Positions 35,343 to 48,870 of a stretch of 64,000 nt of DNA are shown piece by piece. The notes beneath the pieces were generated by a model. The model was not told where the DNA came from. It searched no databases and worked only from the letters and a program-made list of their open reading frames with translations. The position numbers and the translations under genes are program-made. The stretch's first letter is position 1. Every line of letters begins with the position of its first letter. This DNA comes from Gordius sp. MW1 (lineage: Eukaryota; Nematomorpha; Gordioida; Gordea; Gordiidae), in NCBI GenBank assembly GCA_964036665.1, contig OZ038532.1:21851037-21915036 (forward strand), in the 5' to 3' direction.

Positions 35343-38300
35343 TTCGACAACCTTAACCAGCATAGCCTCGCGCTTCGAAGACACAAAATTAATGACTCTC
35401 CCCGGTTTGGCTTCGTTAAAGCCTGGTGGGGGCACTCTTCCCACACGACCAATGCGGTGTATGTAATCGGAGATGTATTTGGGGAAATCGTAATTAATAA
35501 CGACCCCCACGAAACACGTATCTATTCCGCGCGATAATAGGTCCGTAGTTATCAGAATGTGGACGGGGTAATTTGAGCCTGAGCCATCTCGTCGGAAAAA
35601 TCTTTCGAAAATTTCGGCCCTCCGTCGCGAATCCAATTTACTGTGCAAACCTTCGATCACACGCGGTGCATCTATCCATTTAGCCGATGATCCATCGGGG
35701 GTGGTGGTATCCTGATAGAAATGACATAATATTATAAATAAAATTAGTATATTCATGGGCCTAGCCGGGGGGGGGGCAGGGAGGGGCGGCTGCCCCCCTC
35801 TAAATCCGAAAAACTTTTAAAATTTTATATATTATGGCCGAAATTTAAAAAAAGATCATTTTGCCCATCCCTAAATCATAATTACCTCCTTCTAATTCAA
35901 ATCCAGGCTACGTCCATGGGTATAATGGAGTGGTACTAATGATACCTAAACTTTAGAATTGCAATCTCCCAAGCCCTATATATTAAGTAAGTCTTACTCA
36001 TCTTACTAAAAAGTTAGAATCTTTGCTTGTTCAAATGTCCAAATTGCATATGTACAAAATGAGGCAGAGCTTAAGCTTAAGCAGTCTAATTAAGCTGTGG
36101 TAAGGGATTTACAAATTGACATCTTATCCAAAAGCAAGTTGCGTTTATCAAGTTGAAGCAAAGTATATCATTATTCCTATAAAATTAGAATAGTCAACTT
36201 CAAGCGTTAATTAAACATGGAATATCTTCCCAGTTTAAGTTTGAGAAGCTTTTAAAAATGAAAAATTAGGCTATGTACTATATAACTGGATGTACTAAAA
36301 TTACCCCGGGAAGCCGGCCGTAATACCCGACCTCGACCAGGCGAGTCTTGAGGCAGCGGGTCACGTGGTCTACGGTCATGTGGTCTTGGCAGAAAACCAG
36401 CGTGACGGGTGGTGGTGGAAGATGGTCACGTGGACGTTTGGGGGGTGCGACGAACGATTTAGACAAGATGGCGACCAGCCGATCGTCCCGGTCCGGTTTG
36501 ATGAGGCGTTCGAACGTTTGACTCACGTGAGGCATCACGTGATGAGCCGCTTCGGTTTGAACGCTACTCAGGTATCCCTATTATGTATGCAACATCGAAA
36601 AAGTGTCCCAAACACATAAATAACAAGATATTTTAATTTTTCTTGACTTGTGTTATCTATTTATCACACTCTAGCCTTGATACATGGGCGTAGCCGGGGG
36701 GGGGGGGGGGGCAGGGAGGGGTGGCGGCGTCCTTTAAAACCAAAAATTTGTTGAAATTTTTTAGAATAATGGCCAAAATGTCAAAAAATGGCTCCTCCCA
36801 AAATTTATTGCCACCCCCCCCCCATTCCAATGCACCTACGCCCATCCCTTGATGTATTGTTATATTTTAAGCTAGGATTTATGTGTCATGTGGTCTAAAT
36901 TTGCGACGGCATTTAACTGTATTCTAAAATGCAAATGACTAAAGTAGTCCCTATGAAATTTCCAAAATCTCCCCAAAACACAAAACGCGACTTTGTTTTT
37001 TAATTTTTGTTATAATCTCACGTATCCAATTCGCCTTATGTGTGTTGTTATAATTTAAGCTAAAATATATATGCTGAGAGGTGCAAATTTGCAGGGGTGT
37101 TTAGACGTCTATTGGAGCGCAAATGAAGATGATAAAGGGCGGTGAAAGAGAAAATTGAAAAAAATCGTCCCGATATATTTTTCCGCTTATAACAACTCTA
37201 CTTAAATTATATATATAAACTAAGTAAGGCTTAAAACGTAATACTCCTCCTTAGTAGTGTTGTAAAATTGGCTGGGTTTTGTTTGGTAGACCTTTGGTGA
37301 AACTAAGACTAAGTGTCGACTCCGGTGTCTTTTTCCAATTTCGACCAAGCCTAATGGTCAAAATAAGAAAAAGAGACCAAAAAATCTTTGGTCTGTTTGT
37401 ATTTAGTTGACTAAACTAAAACCAAAGGCCGACCAAACAAAACCCAGTCGTTTTTACAACACTACTACTTAGTATCCATGATTGATATTTTTGTTCATAT
37501 ATATATCTATTACACTCTTTGAAATAATATAAATAGATATTTTGCCATTAATATACCATGTTTATGTTTACTTATTCATTAAATAAAATGGTGAAATAAG
37601 TTTTAATGTACTTAACTAGCACATATCTTATCATTTTATATGGCACAAATAAGGTTTATTTAGGCTGCCCCTATAAAAAATATGTTTATGAATGGGATGA
37701 CTTTGTCTTCCTAAATTCAAACCCTGAGGATTAAATAGCTTTTAATTCAATTGTTATCAAAGATTATCTTCTCAAACCTTGTATGTGCATTTAACTGTAA
37801 ATTCCCCTTTTATTTCCATCATTTAACTTAGTTTGAACAAAATTTTAAATAATTAGACTGCCTTTCAAGAACTAAACTTAGTTTCCGGCACCTAATTAAT
37901 GAACTGTCAGTAAAAATCATTTGGTCAAACGTAACATAAGTAAAATACCTCCTCAAAAAAGCTAGGTCCTAAAATTTGGTCCAAACTGGTGGGTTTGGTT
38001 GCACCCACTAAAATCAGCTGATTGTCATCCTGCGGGAAAGAATTGATGAGAGAGAGGGTATCATCTGAGAAACTATCATCTAGTAATGTATCAGCTTCGT
38101 CTATAACCAATGTTTTAACCATGCTCAAATTGTAGATCCTCCCTTTGCCAGAGTGTGAACCAGTTGGGGGCGGAGGGTTATCTTTAGAATCTTTTGACCA
38201 ATCAGCCTCAGGCTTGGGGACAGGGTCAGCCATATTGAATGAACGACCAGTGGGTTTGGTTAATTTGTTCAGTATGCCTGGCATACTCACCAAAATGTGT

Positions 38301-39550
38301 AGGATTTTATAATTTTCAACTAAAATTAATGATTAGGTTTCATATTAACAGCAAGCATATGACATTGTTAAAATGAATACACTTGGGATATTACATACAT
38401 TATAAATTTGTTGCAATTAGCAAAATAAAAATCACTTACACTGTTTATTAGATGAATCTGTCTCTAAATTTTCTTTATTTTTTATATGTTGTGCAGTATT
38501 TGGTTCTTTAAAATTATCCATTTTTAAACCACCAATATGTAAGACAGTTCTTAACTTTAAAGGATTTGCAAATTTTCTGACTACATCCTATAAAAAGTAA
38601 AATATATATAAATCTTTTGATACTTACATATATCTGAAAACATAATTCTTTGGTAGGTGCCAAAATAACAACAAAGGGATATTCTGTATTTTGGGGGAAA
38701 TCTTCATTCTTGTGATATAAGTTATTAATAAAACTTTCTTTCAAAAGATTATTATTTTCAAGCAGATAGTTTATTGTTGGTAATATATAGGCCAAAGTTT
38801 TACCACTTCCTGAAAATATATTGGGGCAAATTTGTTATCATACCAGTTTCAGATGTAATAATTAGATTTTTCCTTTTCTGAAGTATACCTAGTGTCATTG
38901 CCTAAAAGTTGAATTAAGCTACTATACTAAAGGGAAGCCTTATAAAATTTAAAAATTCTTCAGCAAGAGTATATATGAACCTGAATATTTGTAGGCCTTT
39001 CATAATTTAATAACTTTAACAATTCCTTTAAATTTGTATTAAAGCTTTCAAACAAATCTGATTGATTTTTTGTCTTTGATGTTGGAATGACAAAACTCTC
39101 TTTATCAATAAGATGACCATTATTATCATAATTTTGTGTTAGTAATGGATAACTATTATTTTTAAAGGGATACATTTCATTGGATGATTTAGGTAAAAAT
39201 GCTGGGTTCTAACAGAATAAAATTATTGAATTTTTTTTTTTACTTTTTCATATGGATTAATTGTAAAATTGTCTCCTTTAGATTTAGTGTTTCCCCAGCC
39301 TTCTGAAGCTAATGGTAATCTTTTATGGCTTAAATAATTTTGGTTGTAAAAATGGTTTAAGGAAGATTTTCTAAAATTTTAACATTTCAATATTTATATA
39401 CTTGCAAGATATGACAAGTAAACTTTGATTATTAAAATTTTTTTGCCGCTCACGATCACTTATTTTGATTTTCGTCTTAAGTAACGATTTAGAAAGCTGT
39501 TTGTTAAAAAATTTGGGGGCTTGAATTAAAGGTTTAGAAACCGATGCCAT
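35343..39550 (-). CDS. DDX28: DEAD-box RNA helicase, DDX28-like (mitochondrial type)
   Basis: Nine exons read leftward: 39550-39402, 39370-39244, 39208-38981, 38901-38844, 38809-38628, 38587-38440, 38319-37949, 36577-36305 and 35711-35343. Phases fit throughout, giving 635 codons so far. Motifs in order are YERPTNIQ (Q motif), SETGSGKT (I, about 186-193), [10 protein letters not shown] (Ia), LVSMPGIL (Ib), VIDEADTLL (II, DEAD about 371-374), LVGAT (III), VTLVFC (IV), [11 protein letters not shown] (V) and HRIGRVGR (VI, about 597-604). The N-terminus [20 protein letters not shown] is basic and acid-poor, as in mitochondrial targeting. DDX28 acts in mitochondrial large-subunit assembly. A Pro/Lys insert of about 40 residues separates Ib and II. 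The first introns are 31-57 nt; later ones are enlarged by MITEs. The C-terminal exon after KVVE|GTGAGT was not found. Confidence 0.85.
35754..35918. mobile_element. CATGGGCGTAGCC MITE 2, in helicase intron 8
   Basis: Ends are CATGGGCCTAGCC and GGCTACGTCCATG. 165 bp with a G-rich left part (GGGGGGGGGGCAGGGAGGGG) and an interior (TATTATGGCCGAAATTT) shared with MITE 1 and MITE 3. Confidence 0.75.
36683..36845. mobile_element. CATGGGCGTAGCC MITE 3, in helicase intron 7
   Basis: Ends are CATGGGCGTAGCC and CCTACGCCCAT. Flanks CCTTGATA (left) and CCTTGATG (right) look like an 8-bp duplication with one change, which would suit a hAT origin. It contains an 18-base G run and a matching C run near the other end. 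Confidence 0.75.
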
Positions 39551-42065
39551 TCCCCTAATTTAAATTGCCCAAATCGTAACAACGCTGCAAATTGATACAA
39601 AATTCGCTTCTGTTCAAAATAACGACCGTTCATAATACGGACAACCAATAAAATTCATAGACAATTTCGCAACTGAAATTTATATGATATGTCATATATC
39701 TTTAAATTTTCCAAGTGTAAAATGTTTTTCAAATGTAAAATGTCTTAAGTTCTTATATATTATATAGCTTATCCAAATAATTTGTAAGTTTATTTATAAC
39801 ATTCTATGATTTTTTAGGAGAGGGTGTATCAATTCTTCCTACAAATCCTTAGATTATACAACAAAGCTAGTATATTATCATTTGTTAATTATTAAAGCTT
39901 AATTTCATCAAATAAAAGTCTATTCTAGATATAAATAGGTTAAATCATAATTCCTTAAATTAATACTGAGATTCTTAAAAGTGCAGGAGATATTTAGATA
40001 ACTCTTGACATCTCACATGAAGGTAACTTATAATTATTAGCACTTATATATTATATAGCTTATTCAAATTATTTGTAAGTTTATTTATAACATTCTATGA
40101 TTTTTTAGGAGAGGGTGTATCAGTTCTTCCTACAAATCTTTAGATTGATTATACAACAGAGCTAGAGTATTATCATTTGTTAATTGTTAAAGCTTAATTA
40201 CATCAAATAAAAGTCTATTCTAGATATAAATAGGTTAAATCAATGATTCCTTAAATTAATACTGAGATTCTTAAAAGTGCAGGAGATATTTAGATAACTC
40301 TTAGGTAAAGTTTCTTTGAATATGACTAATTTTGCTCATAACAAAAATAGCTTTTTTAATTTTATGATGAACATACTAAATAAGGTACAAACTATAAATT
40401 TAGAAAATTTGGCTAAAAAAACTTAAAAACAGAAATTAATAGAATCGTCCAAACTTAAGGAAGTGTTGACACTTTAAATAAAAATACATCATATAAGGTT
40501 ATATTTAATAATATGAAAAAATCTAAATGTAATGTCTATAAACATATACAACTATAAAAATGATAATTTTTGTGTAAAAATGAGTATCAAATTTAATTTA
40601 TTGTAGATTAAAATGAAAATTATAATTAAGTAACTTAATAAACATAGTATAATGAGTTCATTAATTTAGAATTTTTGTGTATTAAGTTGCTAAGCTTTAA
40701 TAATATTTACTATAATGTATAAACTCTTAAAACTATAAAATTAGATTATAAAACAAAGCTAAAATATTGTTATTTGTTGATTGTTAGAGCTTAATTTTAT
40801 CAATATAAGCCTATGCTAGATATATATAGATTAAATGAATGAAAGTATAACCAATCTTTTACTCATTGATAGATTACTCATTATTTACAATTTTATAACC
40901 ATAAATTCAACAAATTCCATAAAATGGTATCAGAAATATACATGTAATGTTTTCCAAAACAAAATTTTTATAATGTGGGTCTAACTTAAATTTCTATATG
41001 ACAATAAGTATATTATTGATATTTCTTGAAATTAAGTTTGGTAAAATATAAAATTTTTCACATTCCTAAAAAAGTTATTGATAGGTACCAGATTTTCATA
41101 ACCTGATATAACATTTTCTAATTAGACTTTTTAAAACAAGAACAAGATCTTAAGGCATTTTTTTGCTAGGCTCTTTGGTAAGCATTAAATGTAAAAATTG
41201 GGGTAAGAGTTTCATCCATCAATCATCTTATATATCAATATAACAGCACATCAATAAGTAAACATTAGTTGAGGTAGATAAAAATAAAATAGAAATAGTT
41301 AGTGATTTAGTTATAAATAAATTTGCCTTATAATAATAGCAAAAACTTAATACAAAAGCTTATCTAATCACATGCACATTGATACTAATCATATTTAACA
41401 ATGATCCCTTTACAATCTAGGATCAATTAAGTTATATAGCATCATAAATTGTATGAATAATTTCTATTTAATCTAATGGCTAAAGAGATTGCCCTTTTAA
41501 AATTTAATATTTTTTCTATTAAAGTACAAAAAAACTTTAAAAAATTTCTTATATGTTTACTTGCTGAGATTATACTCTGTAACTATATCACATAACGTTC
41601 TAAATATTCCATTAATCAACTTTTAAAAAAGAATCTAGAGGCATGGGATAGCACTGGGATGATATCCTTTATATAATACTTAAATTTATTATATATTGCT
41701 TATTTATACACCACCTTATACCAAACAAACGTATATCAGTTAATTATATAATTTAGTATTTAATATATTAAGTATGTATGAATTGCTTTTAAATAATTAC
41801 ATTTATTTTATTATATACATACCACCTTATACCAAATAATTTGTATTTATTAATTATATAATTTAGTGTTTAATGTTATATTAAATATGTACTAATTGCT
41901 TATATATAATTCTTTATAGTATTATATACATAGATTTTTTAAAACATATGTTCATATATTTTTTGCTAATTTTGATTTAAGATTTAATGTCTAATTTGTT
42001 AGGCTGTCAGTATTTTGAACTGTCGTTATTTTGAACATGATTCTACAAAATTAGATATCACAATG
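39551..42065. repeat. Intergenic DNA with ~295-bp tandem duplication
   Basis: 39745-40012 and 40043-40308 are near-identical: both hold CTTATATATTATATAGCTTA, GGAGAGGGTGTATCA and AAAAGTGCAGGAGATATTTAG. A more diverged piece recurs near 40740-40830 (AAACAAAGCTAAAATATTGT, TAGATATATATAGATTAAAT). From 41680 to 41940 a further ~110-bp duplication is visible (CACCTTATACCAAA at 41711 and 41822). No coding sequence seen. Confidence 0.65.
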
Positions 42066-42230
42066 CCCTGCAAAATAGAATTTCAATGGCCCGAGCCCAG
42101 CCCGCTTGATGTTTCATTTTTAATTTTACCCTTGCCCAAAATGCCTTATTTAAGCCCAACCCAAGTCCGAGTCAGGCCTGATTTTTTAAATAACTTAAAA
42201 GCAAAAGGATGTTTGAAATAAGGAATAAAA
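42066..42230. mobile_element. hAT fragment, CCCGAGCCCG family
   Basis: Starts ATGCCCTGCAAAATAGAATT, like the element at 29861, followed by GGCCCGAGCCCAGCCCG and GCCCAACCCAAGTCCGAG. The right end was not found in the following AT-rich 1 kb (42230-43325), which holds no visible gene. Confidence 0.55.
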
Positions 42231-43325
42231 TTTCTCTAGCTACAATTTGTTTAATAATATTAGAGCAGGAAACTTTATAAAAATAAATTTAAATTAACAT
42301 TTTATAATAAATAAGCATTTTAGAATAATAATTTTTATTAGAGTTCTAATAGCTAGTGTAAATATATAAGATATTAGAGGTAAATTTGTAGTTTTATGAG
42401 AATAATATTGGTAACAGGGGGAATTGCTGAAGTTTGAAAGCTATATAAGTACACTGACTAAAGATATATTTATTTTATCGAGTTGAGGTAATTTAGATTA
42501 TATTATATAAATGGTATGCTTCTTTGGTCAAAATTGGTAATTATAATACTAAATTTTAATTTATATCATATATTTAGACAAACTTTATTATCAAACACGT
42601 CATATACAAAGTTTACACTATATTTTTATTGAGAATTGGTGTCTTTTCTTATCTCTCGTCTTAAACTGAATACCTTAACAATGTTTAAAAATGCAATCGT
42701 GAAGATAGGTAATATTTAGAGCATTTTATCTCTTCTCAAAAATTGCTGTCTTTTAAGACAAGATACAACTTTTTTCAGCTAAATGTTAAAATTCAAACAA
42801 GTTTGATTTGTCACCCTTTTTACATACTTATCAACTAAAATCGATTGTCCTTTACAAGATTTAAAAGTTCAATTATATTTGCCGAATTGACTTCTTTATC
42901 TAATTAGTAATATTATTTCTTCAATAAATCCCACTAGCATTTCAACAAGCTTAAACTAATCTATAAAATTCCCCATTTAGCTAAGAAAGAAGATCATTTG
43001 TATTATTTAAAATTATTTTAGAAGTATTAATAAAAGCACTACTTCCATCATTCCATCCTTTGCAATACTATACTTTTGTTTTGTTTGCTTAAACCCCTAA
43101 TAGTAGAAAATACTTTTAAACTTTTCTTTTTCTCATTTTCAGCTGAAAATGTTAAGAATTTAAAATTTTTAATGGTCAATAAAAGTTTTTTGTCACCATG
43201 CTTTAACAAGTATGGGCGGAGAATAAAATTAAAAATGCCAGTTTATCCAAAGATTTAAAACAAAATATGCTTATATGTCTTAACTTATTGTAATTGACTA
43301 AAAAAGGAGAGGCCAAATTAAATTA

Positions 43326-44286
43326 CAGCGTTTTTATTTATGTTAGAACACCTTGACCCCCCTCCCGCACACTAGTTGGAGAGAAAAGGGTGATCAATCG
43401 AAGCTATTGAAAGAGAACGCCTTTTCCCTTTCCTTCCTTCGCATGAAATCTACTCCCTTCCTTACCATGTATATGTTTTCGCCACTCTTGCATTTAATTT
43501 TGCCCCTTTTTATTATTTGGTGGTTTTGGTCAGAAATATGTCGATTTTTTTGCAAAATTTTTTAAAAGGTGACCAAAATTTTAAAATTATTGCGTGGAAT
43601 TTTGAATAAAAAAACTGTTCTTTTTTAAGTTTAAAATTATAAAATTTATTACAAAATTGGTTAGACGAATGAAATATTATTTCGAAGTTGTTTTAAAAAT
43701 TAATTAAGTTATTACATTACCTAAAACATATACTTCAGTAAATAGGAAAAAAAATTAGAACGAACAATTTTAAAAGTTTATTTAATAAATAATCAAATAA
43801 ATATTTACATAATTCACACCTTATAAATATTATAATAAATTAATAAAAATGGCACGTTATATTTCAAACTTGTGACCAAGTTTTTTTGCCTTTTTTTAAA
43901 TTGTTGGTCCCTTGAAAATTCAGCAAAAAATCAAAAAATTTTGACAAAAACCACCAAATTAAAAAAATATTATAAACCTTAAAAAAATAACAGTTTTGTA
44001 TTCAAAATCCCACGCAATAATTTAAAAATTTCAGCCACGTATTTTTATCAAAAAATTTGACAAAAAATTGACAAATTTTTGACAAAAACCATCAAATAAT
44101 AAAAAAGGGGCGAACGCAAATGCAAAAGTGGCGAAAACATATACATGGTAAGGGAGGGAGTACGTTGCATGCGAGGGAAGGAGAGGGAAAGGGCGTTCTC
44201 TTTCAAAAGCTTCGATTGATTATCTTTTCTCTCCTACAAGTGTGCGGGAGGGGAGTCAAGATGTTCAAACATAAGGAATAACGCTG
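43326..44286. repeat. Foldback element, ~0.96 kb
   Basis: Inverted arms of about 300 bp. CAGCGTTTTTATTTATGTTA at the left pairs with the right end (...AAACATAAGGAATAACGCTG), and CCATGTATATGTTTTCGCCA near 43466 pairs with TGGCGAAAACATATACATGG near 44130. The arms hold GGGAGGGAG and CCTTTTCCCTTTCC blocks. The target duplication is unclear. No ORF of note. Confidence 0.75.
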
Positions 44287-45129
44287 AATAATAATGTAGT
44301 TCATATGTCTAACTTTAGTTAACACACGTATTAATTTACTTCAAAAGATCGCTGGCTACGATGGTCTCTTAACCCTCTTATTTTTAAGGCAAGTATCTTT
44401 GTTTTATCTAGTATTTATACTAGGCTCTTTCTCATTTGCCCTTAGAATGATCTTCGCATCCTATCCCCAGTTAACACCCAAATCGCTAACTTTGAGAGTC
44501 AGAACGCTAGTGTATTTGTCTGATTGCACGGGATAAATTGCATTGCGTGTTTGGCCCGAGTTTAAATGTAGCTTGAGAACCATAGATTTCCAATTGGGTT
44601 CTTAAAAAAAGTTTTTTAACGGACGTCAGACCTTCATTTCTTGCACACAAGTAAGTGAAGCTTGTAATGTTTTATATAATCTATGATACGTTATTTATAA
44701 TATTTTTTAGTTCTATATACCTTGTGTACATGTTGGATATAGTGTTGTAAAAAACCAAGGGTTATTGGTTGCCTGCAAGCGTTGGCGTTTTTTTTCACCC
44801 AACCTTTTCAGTGTTAGGTGAATTTTCTTGGGAGGGCTTTGGCGTTTTCGTAAAAAACACCCAAAGCGTTTTGGGTGTTTTTTTTGGGGGCACCTTTGAC
44901 GTTTAGGTTTGGGTGTATTAAACAGCTAAAGGGTTTGGGTGGATAATATTATTAAGCTTTTGGTTTGGTTTTGGTCGTTTTGGGTTGGGCATGCAAATAT
45001 ATCAATTTGTTTATATTGTTCATCATATTTGTGTATTTAGATTTAGGTAATGAACTTTTAATTTAAGAAAATAAAAATAAATGTATTAGTAGATAATGAA
45101 TTAATATGTTTTATTTATGAAAAAAAAAT

Positions 45130-46745
45130 TTGTGAAGATTTGACCCCCCCCCCCTTATTTTTTACCCTCTTTCTCACCTGGGGAAGAACGGCGGGCAGGT
45201 GGGGTGTTTGCCCCCCCCCCCCCAATTTTTTACCCTCTTTCTGATGCGAGGGAGTAGTGGGCAGGGGGGTGTTTTGCCCCCACCCCCCTAAATTTTTACC
45301 TCTTTCTTACGTGGGGGAGAGGGGGGCATACAGGGTGTTTTGCCCCCCCCCCCTAATTTTTTACCCTCTTTCTGATGCGAGGGAGAGGGGGGGGGGCAGG
45401 GGGTGTTTTGCCCCCCCCCCCCTAATTTTTCACCCTCTTTCTGATGTGGGGGAGAGGGGGGCATGGGAGGTGTTTTGCCCCCTCCCCCCCCCCCCCCTAA
45501 TTTTTTACCCTCTTTCTGATGCGAGGGAGTAGGGGGCAGGGGGGTGTTTTGCCCCCCCCCCCATTTTTTACCCTCTTTCTGATGCGGGGGAGAGGGGGTG
45601 GCAGGGGGGTGTTTTGCCCCCCTCCCCCCTAATTTTTTACCCTCTTTTTAATGCGGGGGAGAGGGTGGCAGGGGGGTGTTTTGCCCCCCTCCCCCCTAAT
45701 TTTTTACCCTCTTTCTGATCCGGAGGAGAGGGGGGGGGGCATAGGGGGTGTTTTGCCCCCCCCACCCCTAATTTTTTACCCTCTTTATGATGTGGGGGAG
45801 AGGGGGAGGCATACAGGGTGTTTTGCCCCCCCCCTAATTTTTACCCTCTTTCTGATGCGAGGGAGAGGGGGGTGTTTTGCCCCCCCCCCAATTTTTCACC
45901 CTCTTTCTGATGTGGGGGAGAGGGGGCATGGAAGGTGTTTTGCCCCCTCCCCCCCTAATTTTTTACCCTCTTTCTGATGCGAGGGAGTAGGGGGCAGGGG
46001 GGTGTTTTGCCCCCCCCCCCTAATTTTTTACCCTCTTTCTGATGCGGGGGAGAGGGGGTGGCAGGGGGTTTTTTGCCCCCCTCCCCCCTAATTTTTTACC
46101 CTCTTTCTGATGCGGGGGAGAGGGGGTGGCAGGGGGGTGTTTTGCCCCCCTCCCCCCTAAATTTTTACCCTCTTTCTGATGCGAGGGAGAGGGGGGGGAA
46201 GGGGTGTTTTGCTCCCCCCCCCCTAATTTTTTACCCTCTTTCTGATGTGGGGGATAGGGGGGCATGGGAGGTGTTTTGCCTCCCCCCCCCCCTTATTTTT
46301 TACCCTCTTTCTGATGTGGGGGAGAGGTAGGGCATAGTGGGTGTTTTGGCCCCCCCCCCTAATTTTTTACCCTCTTTTTAATGTGGGGGAGAGGGGGGGG
46401 GCATGGGGGGTGTTTTGCCCCCCCCCCTTATTTTTTACCCTCTTTCTAATGTGGGGGAGAGGGGGGGCATGGGGGTGTTTTGCCCCCCCCCCAATTTTTT
46501 ACCCTCTTTCTAATGCGGGGGAGAGGGGGGCCATGGAGGGTGTTTTGCCCCCCCCCCCCAATTTTTTACCCTCTTTCTGATGCGAGGGAGAAGGAGGGCA
46601 GGGGGTGTTTTGCCCCCCCCCCCTAAATTTTACCCTCTTTCTAATGCGGGGGAGAGGGGGGGGGCATGGGGGTAGTTTTGCCCCCCCCCCCCTAATTTTT
46701 TACCCTCTTTCTGATGCGAGGGAGAGGGGTGCAGGTGGGGTGTTT
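45130..46745 (+). repeat. G/C-rich minisatellite, ~67-bp unit, about 24 copies
   Basis: The unit has the form ATTTTTTACCCTCTTTCTGATG, then CGGGGGAGAGGGGG with GCAGGGGG or GCATGGGG, then GTGTTTTGCCCCCCCCC. Unit length varies through the G and C runs. Long open frames here are repeat artefacts. Confidence 0.9.
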
Positions 46746-47739
46746 TCAATAAATAGAAAACGATGATAAAGTGAGATTTATCCGGCCATTCGAGAGCAGA
46801 TATTGAATTCAATCCTTCAATTAAAAATTAATATTTTAATTCATTCTAAATTAATGACAGCTAACAGATCCCCCTCTAAATATTCCCGGCAATAGCAATT
46901 TTAATCACAAAATTTAATTTCAAATATATTTTGAATTCCTCGCCTCTTGTAAAAGATAAAGACTTATTAATTATATAATGTCCCTTTTATTTTATATTTA
47001 AACTATATTTTCAATATTAGAGAACGGCATCCCGCGCGACTCGACATATCACCACTCCCATGTAGCATGTACATGTTCATGTACTAATCCACCCTCTCTC
47101 TCCCTTCTCTCGTTGCAATGCATGCGCAATACCAGATTTAAACCTATCAGATTTAAGTTAAGTACTAAACTAAATATATAAAAAAATCATGGCACAACAA
47201 GGCATGGTGTGGCGTGGGCTGGCTAGGCTCTTTAGTACATCATTTTACATTCATTTCTTTTTTAACGTACAACATATCAAGGTATGTAGAAGTTGTGAAT
47301 CATATTATTATAAATAAAATAAATGAAAATTAAACTTTATTTTATTATGTCAACTAAGCAATTAGAAAATTAAGTTTCTTATTAAATAATAAGCAATAAT
47401 TTAAATTAAGATGCTTAACTCATTTTTGTTACTCAGAAAAGTCCGATATTTTTTATGATCCTTATAAGCATTGTAAACGCGAGGTCTAAGTCAACAGGAC
47501 GTAGAGTGTTGGTGCCTTGTGAAAGCATAGTAATTAATAGCATGATATGCTTTTTGGAAATACCTTAAGTTTTTCCATTAAATGCCCAGATAACTTAAAT
47601 AGTAAAACTTACTTAATCATGATGGCAAATTTTTTTAAATTGGTAAAATTTCATATTAATATTATATATAATACAGCTTATTTCTTAAATGAAGTTAAAT
47701 TAAAAAAATTTATTTTAATTGATATGGTATATTAAGACA

Positions 47740-48005
47740 ATGGCTGACCGCAAATCTTCAAAAATATATTTTCGAATATTAGAAAATCTTTGTCATATAA
47801 TAAGTCAATTTTAAAAAAAATAAATAAATTTCAATAGAAAATGTTGATTAAGACATTTGTCACCACCGTGACTGCAAATCTTCCCAAAAATATTTTTTAT
47901 AATAGTAGAACATCTTTCAGTCATATAATAAGTCTATTTAAAAAAAAAAAATATTAATTTCAATAGAAAATGTTGATTATGACATTTGTCACCGTGACCG
48001 CAAAA
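47740..48005. repeat. ~125-bp tandem repeat in the foldback spacer
   Basis: About two units: TTTCAATAGAAAATGTTGAT recurs at 47830 and 47960, and CATATAATAAGTC recurs at 47793 and 47923, each with GACCGCAAA or GACTGCAAA next to TTGTCACC. The unit borders the inverted minisatellite. Confidence 0.7.
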
Positions 48006-48049
48006 ATTCACAAAAATATTTTTAAAGGATTTAAAAGGGCTTTCCGGCC

Positions 48050-48870
48050 CCCCCCCCCCCGGATGAGAAAAAGAATAAAAAATAAGAATAGGGGCGATTC
48101 ACCCCCCCCCCCCCCTCTCCCCGGCATCAGAAAGAGGGTAAAAAATAAGGGGGGGGGCAAAACACCCCCCCATGCCCCCCCTCTCCCCCGCATCAGAAAG
48201 AGGGTAAAAAATTAGGGGGGGGGGCAAACCACCCCCCTCTCCCTCGCATCAGAAAGAGGGTTAAAATTTAGGGGAGAGGGGGGCAAAACACCCCCCTGCC
48301 CCCCCCTCTCCCCCGCATCAGAAAGAGGGTAAAAAATTAGGGGGGGGGCAAAACACCCTCCATGCCCCCCTCTCCCCACATCAGAAAGAGGGTAAAAAAT
48401 TAGGGGGGCAAAACAACCCCCTCTCCCTCGCATCAGAAAGAGGGTAAAAAATTAGGGGGGAGGGGGGCAAAACACCCCACTGCCCCCCCCCCCCTCACCC
48501 CCGCATCAGAAAGAGGGTAAAAAATTAGGGGGGGGGGCAAAACACCCTCTATGCCCCCCCCCCCCTCTTCCCCGCATTAGAAAGAGGATAAAAAATTAGG
48601 GGGTGGGCAAAACACCCCCTGCCCCCCCCTCTCCCTCGCATCAGAAAGAGGATAAAAATTAGGGGGGGGGGGGCAAAACACAATCTGCCCCCCCTCTCCC
48701 TCGCATCAGAAAGAGGGTAAAAATTTAGGGGGGTGGGGGCAAAACACCCCCCTGCCCCCTACTCTCTCGCATCAGAAAGAGGGTAAAAAATTAGGGGGGG
48801 GGGGGGGGCAAACACCCCACCTGCCCGCCGTTCCTCCCCAGGTGAGAAAGAGGGTAAAAAATAAGGGGGG
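48050..48870 (-). repeat. Inverted minisatellite arm, about 13 copies
   Basis: Same unit as 45130-46745 in the opposite orientation: CGCATCAGAAAGAGGGTAAA, then AATTAGGGGGGG, then GCAAAACACCCCC. It has about half as many copies as the left array, so the two arms have changed length independently. Confidence 0.9.

Noticed and set aside
43076-43565. Two 60-70 codon ORFs near the foldback
   Set aside because: One is AT-rich chance sequence and the other lies in the arm of the foldback element; neither has a recognisable domain.
45257-46812. Several open frames on both strands of the G/C minisatellite
   Set aside because: They encode only the repeat unit (for example PPPLIFYPLSD), occur in both directions, and change frame with G/C run length.
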